Positions 58,056 to 64,000 of a DNA stretch of 64,000 nt are shown in pieces. Origin of the DNA: Dryomyza anilis. Taxonomy: Eukaryota > Arthropoda > Insecta > Diptera > Dryomyzidae. Numbering within the stretch: the first letter of the stretch is position 1; each line of letters opens with the position of its first letter. Both the position numbers and the translations under genes were made by a program. The stretch lies in assembly GCA_951804985.1 (NCBI GenBank), contig OX638132.1, positions 85,316,696 through 85,380,695 on the forward strand, in the 5' to 3' direction. Under the pieces are notes generated by a model. That model was given only the letters and a program-made list of their open reading frames with translations, had not been told where the DNA came from and did no database searches.

Positions 58056-59478
58056 TATAATTTAAAACAGTAGTATAGACAAGTGAGTATATTGTATGGT
58101 CTCAGGGAAAACAGCTAACAAATAGGTTGAGTAAAGTAGAAAGTGTAAAATAAACTTAAAATGAGCATTAGTCTGTGACAGAGCAAACTTTAGATTAACA
58201 AAAAGTTAAAATTTAAATAGACTGTTGCAATGAACAGACTTCGTCTGCCTCCAACAATGACATTCAACAATTCACTTATCCAGCAATATGCCAAATAATC
58301 AGCTTTTGTCGACTTCCAGCAGTGCGCCAAATAATCAGCAGTCAAATTATAAACTCGCAGAAATAATTATCTCTTGTTGGAGAGATGATGCACCATAGCA
58401 ACTTATTAAAAATATGCTGCTCCTTCCTGCTTAATTTATATGTATCTTGTAGAATATTGTAATAATAAACGTATTTCGTGTATTTGTTTTGTGTTTTAAG
58501 TTATGCAAAAACACTGCCAGAAAATATCCTTATAATATGATCTTCTTTTTTTTTTTTTGCAGCTACTTTGTTGCATTTTAACAAACCTTTTATTTGTATT
58601 TTGTATATGTTGCACATGAATTATGCGCGCGCTGTTTTCGCAGCCGGCATGATGGAGGCAGGCAGGCAGGAAGAATGGAAGGATCTCAGGATGAACAGGG
58701 TTTTGAATTTCACAGACACGCAGTATTAAATTCTGCCAGCCATTCTTTATGCAACAGACTTGTAAATCAACTACAGACATCCGTTATCTGCAGTTAATGA
58801 AGTAATTGAATCTTTCGAATCTGTCGCCATTTTTGGATGACTGAACAAAGAAAATCTTATGGTTGGAAATTAAAGTTACGCTGAGTTGAAATAATTTGAA
58901 ACTGCATTAAATTCTACACGTTATTTTGTTCTTCAGTTTTTTTTTTTGTTTGCTTTCATATTTTGCTTCTCAAAGAAACGCTATTTGTAGGAACTCGCAT
59001 GTCTTTTACGCTATATGGAGCATCCTTTGATATGTTTTAAAAACATATTCAAACCACTGATTAGATTAATAATGTAGATTTCATCATGTTTATACTATGT
59101 GTATCTTGCGAGTGTCAACTTCAACACTCACTCGACTCGATATATTCTTCAGAGAGCTGTGGTACTCGAGACCCTGCTTAAAGTTTGTAAGGTTAATCTT
59201 CAAAATAAGTACCAGACATTTTGTGCTTGTTTGTAGCCATATTTTGGATTTATGTTGAAAGGAGTCAGCAGTTCTGCGGTAGGATTTTTTTTAAATAATT
59301 TGCGCACAGTGCAAAAATGCAATAAAAAATGTTAAGATTTTTTTCTATGAAAATTTCATATTTTCTTTATTCTTGATATTTCCAGATTAAACTTACAAAA
59401 TTTATTTTTGTAAAACTGTGAAAATTTCAGACTAATTGTATGTAATATGGAATTTCCGTTTTGGAATAATTAGACTTA
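58056..59478. other. Mostly single-copy DNA, no gene confirmed
   Basis: Overlapping opposite-strand frames at 58496-58797 have no family features. A GC-richer patch at about 58620-58700 contains GGCAGGCAGG. Confidence 0.4.
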
Positions 59479-59810
59479 CACAGAAAAAAATATAATCGAC
59501 GTAAATATAGCAACGGATATTAATTGCATTCATTAATGAATCCTGCAATGAAATTCACTAACTGAATGAACATATTTGCTATTGTTCGTTATATAAGCAA
59601 TTGCGTTCGTTAATATGAATGTCAATGTATGTAAATGCAACAAATAATTTGCTGCATTGACGTACAAATATTCATATATTAGTAATGTAATTGCTGATCT
59701 AACGAAGAATAACAAAAGTTTTCATTAAATTAGTGAATTTTATTGCTGGATTGATTAATAAATTCAATTAATATCGGTTGCTATATTTACGTCGATTATT
59801 TTTTTCTGTG
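59479..59810. mobile_element. Near-perfect fold-back MITE (CACAGAAAAA ends, TA-flanked)
   Basis: The left arm (CACAGAAAAAAATATAATCG, ACGTAAATATAGCAACGGAT) is matched by the right arm (ATCGGTTGCTATATTTACGT, CGATTATTTTTTTCTGTG) for about 95 bp with few differences. TA lies at 59477-59478 and 59811-59812. The arms are fresh enough to suggest recent origin. Confidence 0.9.
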
Positions 59811-60108
59811 TACATTTACAGTTAAAATTGATTGTTTTTTTTTTTTGCAATAACAATAATTCAAATTTTTATTAAATTTCTTACAGACATTTTAAAACAT
59901 ACAAACAATATTTAATGGAATTTAATTTTATTTCAGTACAATATTTTAGTTCTAAGGAAAACGGTTCATGGACCTTTTTTTAGCGCTGATTAAAAGAAAA
60001 TAAAAAAAAGTAGTAAAATGTTTTCGTTCGTTGGAAAACGGTTCATGGGAATTTTTATTACTGATAAGAATTAAATATTTCGAAAATTCCTATAATATGA
60101 TATTTTAA

Positions 60109-60694
60109 CGAGTTGGGAAAGTTAGGTCACATGGGTAAGTTCGGTCACATGGGGCGGATTTTTATAGTCGGTCGGGCCCGAGTATGGAATACCCTACACC
60201 TTTGGTGGGGATACGGATCAAATTTCCACTATGAAAACCCGGGAAATAATGAAAAAAAAAGTGGGCGGATCACGCCCATTTTTGGACCACATATTTATAG
60301 ATGAATTTTAACCATACCTTTTAAATTTTATAACTATAACTTGAATACTTTTCGAGTTATTAGTTCCGAAAGAGTTATCAAAAAGTGACTTGTATGGGAG
60401 GTGGGCGTGTCCGTTGACCGATTTGGCTCATTTTCAAACTCAGTTCCTACTTTTGGCTAAAATATATTGAGACGAAATTTCATCGCATTCTGATCAGTAT
60501 TTCTCAAGTTATTCTGTATTCGGACAGCAAGACAGCAAGACGGACAGACAGGCTGACGGACATGGCTAAACGGACTCGGGTAGTGATGCTGATCAAGAAT
60601 ATATATACTTTTCTATTCCGGACACGCTTCCTAAGGGGCGTTACAATATATGCACAAAGTTAATATACCCTGTACCTCATAGGTGTAGGGTATA
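60109..60694 (-). mobile_element. Helentron/DINE-like element, family B copy 3 (internal deletion)
   Basis: On the minus strand it has the TATACCCTACACCTATGAGG head, GTCTGTC/GTCTTGCTG tract and GGACACGCCCACC. The region before the GGTGTAGGGTA repeat and hairpin is shortened by roughly 200 bp relative to copies 1 and 2. One hairpin arm is altered. Confidence 0.88.
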
Positions 60695-60743
60695 ACAATA
60701 AAAACTAAAGAATATTTTCATACTTTATAAAATGTTTAAAGTA

Positions 60744-62030
60744 AGGACTGCGTCGAATAAAATTGTCCGCTACAAAAATGAAAAAATCTAGAAATATAGT
60801 AATCGAATTTTTATAGAATAAAATATTTTATTTTGCAAATTATTTTTAGATTTAAAAAAATATATAAAAAACCAGAAATTAATATTTTTTATTAAAAAGT
60901 TTTAATTTTTCCCGAACCCCTTCCATTAATGTTGTAATGGTAGTGTCCGACACCCTCACAGCTGCTGAAGACCACTTTATTTTAAAGTCTTGAAGGTCTT
61001 TGGCCACTTTTTTTGTTGTCTTCATCTCCCTTTTGCTAAAGCCCAGTATCTCTCAATCGGCCTGAGTTCTGGACAGTTTGGTGGATTGGCTTCTCTAGGC
61101 ACCAAAATCACTGCATTTTGTTGGATCCACTCTAAGGCCGTTTTGCTGTAGTGACATGAAGCGAGGTCAGGCCAAAAAAATGTGGACACTTCATGTTGGC
61201 GTAAAAATTGAAGCAATCTCTTTTGCAAGCATTCCTTCAAATATATTTCGCTATTAATTGTACCCGATGTCGCGAATGAGCTGCTTCTTTTTCGACAACT
61301 GCAAATTGCCTGCCAAACAAGGAATTTCTTTGGGAATTTTGTCATTTTTTTTGATTTGAATTTTTCAGCGACATTTCCTCGAGAATCGGCTGTATAAAAT
61401 TCCTGCCCAGGTAGCTGAGAAAAGTCCGATAAAACATAAGTTTCGTCGTCCATTATGCAGCAATCGAATTTTTTAAAAAAATCTTGGTTCAGCTTTTTAG
61501 CTCATTGTTTTGCGGTTTCATTCTTGACGGCATTTCTATCCGGAACTTTTGTACGTCTTCAGCCCAGCTTCTTTCTTAGTCCTGCGCACGAAAGATTCTG
61601 AGCAATCCGTCTTTCTCGCCAATTTCCTTCCGGATATGCTTGGATCTTTCTTTAAAATATTCAAAACCTTCTTCGACTTTTCACGAGGCCCACATCTTTT
61701 TTTACCAGAACCTTTCTTCCGATCAATACTTAGGTCTTCCTTAAAGCGGTTGATAACGCGAGAAATGGTCTTAGGGTTAGCCCCTACCTCCTTGGCAATT
61801 TTTTTAAAAGACCAACTAGGTTGTTTTTGAAAAATTTTAATTATATTTTCTCGCACTTTCAATTATTTTGCCATTTTCGCGTTAAATAAATTTTGTATTG
61901 ACTATAACTGACGCAAATTATTTTCTGCCATTTAATTCAGAGCTACTATGATCAAATTTTTTTAATTTGAATTTTGCAATAGCACATTATGGGAAGATAT
62001 GTAACGGACAATTTTATTCGACGCAGTCCT
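60744..62030 (-). mobile_element. Tc1/mariner DD37E transposon, complete ends
   Basis: The 30-bp terminal inverted repeats begin AGGACTGCGTCGAATAAAAT (60744-60773) and return at 62001-62030 with a single mismatch. TA lies on both sides (60742-60743, 62031-62032). Length is 1287 bp, typical of a single-gene mariner-like element. The transposase is present but broken. Confidence 0.95.
60879..61862 (-). pseudogene. DD37E mariner-like transposase, disrupted
   Basis: It would bind the 30-bp ends and cut-and-paste the element into TA sites. An N-terminal piece (61862-61536, 108 residues) has two paired-like helix-turn-helix regions (about residues 10-45 and 63-100) joined by a basic Gly/Lys/Arg linker. 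The catalytic piece (61453-61022) holds D at residue 3 of MDDETYV, D at residue 96 of WPDLASC and E at residue 134 of RPIERYW, spaced 92 and 37 residues apart, hence DD37E. A 1-base frameshift at about 61546-61551, an in-frame TGA at 61502-61504, and a second frameshift at about 61028-61038 break the frame. The C-terminal part then runs in another frame to a TAA at 60879-60881. The copy is inactive, though its ends could be moved by a source elsewhere. Confidence 0.93.
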
Positions 62031-62660
62031 TAAATAAATTCATTAACATTAGAAATATACTTGCATACAAATTTTCTGGGGCCATGATCGGGATATGGGC
62101 ATTGAATTTGTTCCTTGCTATAGTCCGATCAGTTACACGACGTCTCAATTCTTACTTCACCTGTATAGCTTCATTATGATTTTAATCAAAACAAAATAAT
62201 CAAATTTGAATATTTGTATTATGGTTTTCTCTATGAAAAACGGAAAAGTGATGGAACAAAATGATCACTTAAAAAATGTTTCGAAAAACTATTTCAAAAA
62301 ACTTTTTAATTTATATTGAGAAAAATTCGAACTTTATTACAAAATATAGTTTCGACTAGAGAATGAATGAATTTTAAAAAATAATCGGTTTCAGTATATC
62401 AGCTTCCCGAAAAAAATGTCTGGGTCCGGGCTGAAAATAGATTGCGGAAATATGCCTGAAATTTGACATCGGGTTATGACATAAAATATGATATGATCAA
62501 AGCATTTTTGAAACATTTTTGGAAAGATTGTAAGTAGACAAATGTACAGTTGGTTATTATAATAAATAGTCTTTTTCTGTCCGTACGTAAAATATGTCAT
62601 GAATGGTTCTTAAAATTTCTAAACATTTTGAGTACTTGCCTTCTGACTTTCCGAACTATT
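62031..62660. other. No gene recognised
   Basis: AT-rich DNA between the mariner element and a SINE fragment. Confidence 0.4.
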
Positions 62661-62751
62661 ATAATAATAATAATAGTTTGGCGCTACAGTCCTATATAGA
62701 ACTTCGGCCGAGCTCTCTCACCATTTTGAGCTGTGCGTGTTATATTTGTAC
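62661..62751 (-). mobile_element. SINE, 5'-truncated tail fragment with target duplication
   Basis: Only the last ~90 bp of the SINE body (GGCGCTACAGTCCTATA to TATATTTGTACTC) and its AATAATAAT tail are present. TCCGAACTATT flanks it at 62650-62660 and 62752-62762, so the truncation happened during insertion, as in target-primed reverse transcription. Confidence 0.9.
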
Positions 62752-62762
62752 TCCGAACTATT

Positions 62763-63289
62763 CCTGTTAGAAATATTCTTGAAAAATGATAGCAATTTTG
62801 TCAAGACAGTTTAGAAACTTTTTTTTTTTAATATTTTAAACAGAGAAAGACTGAGATGGTATCAAAAAAAAGATGGTCCCCAAAATATGCCGTGTTTCTG
62901 GCTTAAAAATAGGAGAAAGTTTGATAATCTGCTATACGCTACTTAGAAACATCCATTTATCTGTGTGATTGCTGGAAATTTGTCAAACATATTTTGAAAA
63001 AAAACAGAAATTATGTCTCGGCACCTTAGTTAGTCAGACTCAATACAGTTTGGAAATATTTTATGCAAGCAAAGATGACCATTTTAGGCCGTACTCAAAA
63101 TATGCCAAAACAATCTTCTTTTAAAATACTTTAGAATTTGAAATCTGTTATACACTTTCCAAAAACTTGCTTTTGTCTGTGTTTTTTCCGAAAATATGAC
63201 CGAAATACACGTGAAAAATTAAGGACATTTTTATCAAATTTTGTAGTATTTTCAAGGCTGTTTATCGTTATAATTATCGTATCAAATTT
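62763..63289. other. No gene recognised
   Basis: Repeated AAATATGxC-GAA-like phrases occur (for example near 62885, 63105 and 63195), suggesting diffuse duplication, but no unit is clear. Confidence 0.35.
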
Positions 63290-63604
63290 TTTTTAGAAAA
63301 AAAAAATTATCTGAAAAAAAAAATTGTTTGGAAAAAAATGTGTCAAAAACTTGTTTAAAAAAAAAATTGTTTATAAAATTTTTTTTCAATAAAAATTTTA
63401 AAAAAATATTTTGATTGAAATTTGGTTTGATGAGCAGTATTCATCAATATGATGAACATATATGTTGTATTTTATATATTTTTTTCATTAATATGATGAA
63501 AAGTATTCTTCACATCCACTTCATCATATTGATGAATGAATTCATAAAATTGAATCATGGTTTGCAGAACAAAATTCATCAATATGATGTAGATTTTTTC
63601 TGTC
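63290..63604 (-). mobile_element. M3 MITE, truncated copy
   Basis: In reverse it matches one half of 36575-37439 (TTGATTGAAATTTGGTTTGA, ATCAATATGATGAA). It ends ATTTTTTCTGTC before TA (63605-63606). The left limit is blurred by poly-A/T tracts. Confidence 0.7.
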
Positions 63605-63699
63605 TATGCTTCATATACATTCAAATCTACAAAGTGTATCCATCGATGTTGAAGTGAAAAATAAGTCTAGGAATTTTGCACCGCATTCTCAATACCAAT

Positions 63700-64000
63700 T
63701 CTAATTTTTGTATGCAAATACTTCAGCGCATTTTTTCAGCGTCTTCTCTGCATGGTTAGGTCTTTGTTAACACCGCCAAAAACATAACTCAAGCGGCGGC
63801 AGATTAAAGACGTTGCAGCCCCACGTCGATGACGACGATGATCGTCAAAGGTTTCCAATTCCAGTTGAGCTACCTCAACAACGTATGTCGGGCTCGTGAG
63901 TTTATTTATCCTTGACGCGTCACAACGACGATGACTATGACGCCGTTTTTTAGAGGCTAAAAACTGGTAAAGCACACAACATGGCGGATATGCTAACAGG
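63700..64000. other. GC-richer island at the right edge
   Basis: CpG-containing sequence (GACGACGATGATCGTC, GTTGCAGCCCCACGTCGATG) contrasts with the AT-rich neighbourhood. An arginine-rich 79-codon antisense frame (63736-63975) has no recognised family. It could be part of a host exon or 5' UTR continuing outside the window. Confidence 0.35.

Noticed and set aside
63736..63975. Arginine-rich 79-codon antisense frame
   Set aside because: CpG-containing composition is suggestive, but there is no family match by eye and the gene context is cut by the window edge.

Overview
This is a strongly AT-rich, gene-poor stretch of a higher dipteran (fly) genome. The reasons are a spliced animal gene exon, a tRNA-derived SINE family, non-autonomous Helitron-like repeats whose core closely resembles the Drosophila DINE-1/INE-1 type, a Tc1/mariner element, and many TA-flanked MITEs. 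A calyptrate fly is plausible, but the species cannot be fixed from this window. No bacterial gene, CRISPR array, rRNA gene or functional tRNA gene was seen.

Only one host coding segment is convincing. It is the first coding exon (minus strand, 4706-4975) of an SLC7 / L-type amino acid transporter, the light chain of a heterodimeric exchanger. It has a fly-like start context, a 5' UTR reaching back to an AG splice acceptor at about 5106, and a GTGAGT donor after codon 90. Later exons lie left of the window or were not recognised. The acceptor implies a 5' UTR intron, so much of the sequence to the right may be that intron or intergenic DNA.

The rest is layered mobile-element debris. The main families are: (1) two related Helentron/DINE-like families, A (six good copies, one decayed) and B (three good copies plus fragments), sharing subterminal inverted repeats and an identical 8-bp-stem hairpin near the far end; (2) about nine copies of a ~310-bp SINE with pol III A and B boxes, several with clear target-site duplications, including recombinant heads and truncated copies; (3) a DD37E Tc1/mariner element (60744-62030) with near-perfect 30-bp inverted ends and TA duplication but a broken transposase; (4) several MITE families with unrelated interiors whose ends all read CAC-(A/C)CAGAAAAA or similar and which are flanked by TA; (5) MITEs ending CCCTAGTAGAAATTTG, CCCTACGGGAAA and GGTAAAGTGxGA; (6) long fold-back structures at 30649-32107, 40475-40908 and 59479-59810; (7) minisatellites with 15-, 16-, 32-, 40-, ~112- and ~296-bp periods.

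Several insertions are nested, which gives a relative age order: family-A Helentron inside a TA-MITE (9745-11350), SINE inside a 15-bp minisatellite (22183-22492), SINE inside a decayed Helentron (14369-14661), a CCCTAGTAG MITE inside the arm of a fold-back (31382-31810), and a GGTACACATTT element inside another MITE (38942-39547). The most unusual locus is 10796-11168. There a TA-flanked element carries a perfectly spaced TATA box and initiator, a signal-peptide-like reading frame and a strong hairpin, which suggests a captured host promoter. Slightly more GC-rich single-copy islands (about 17860-18130, 37925-38220, 45180-45640, 51560-52850, 63700-64000) are the best places to look for host regulatory DNA or non-coding exons.
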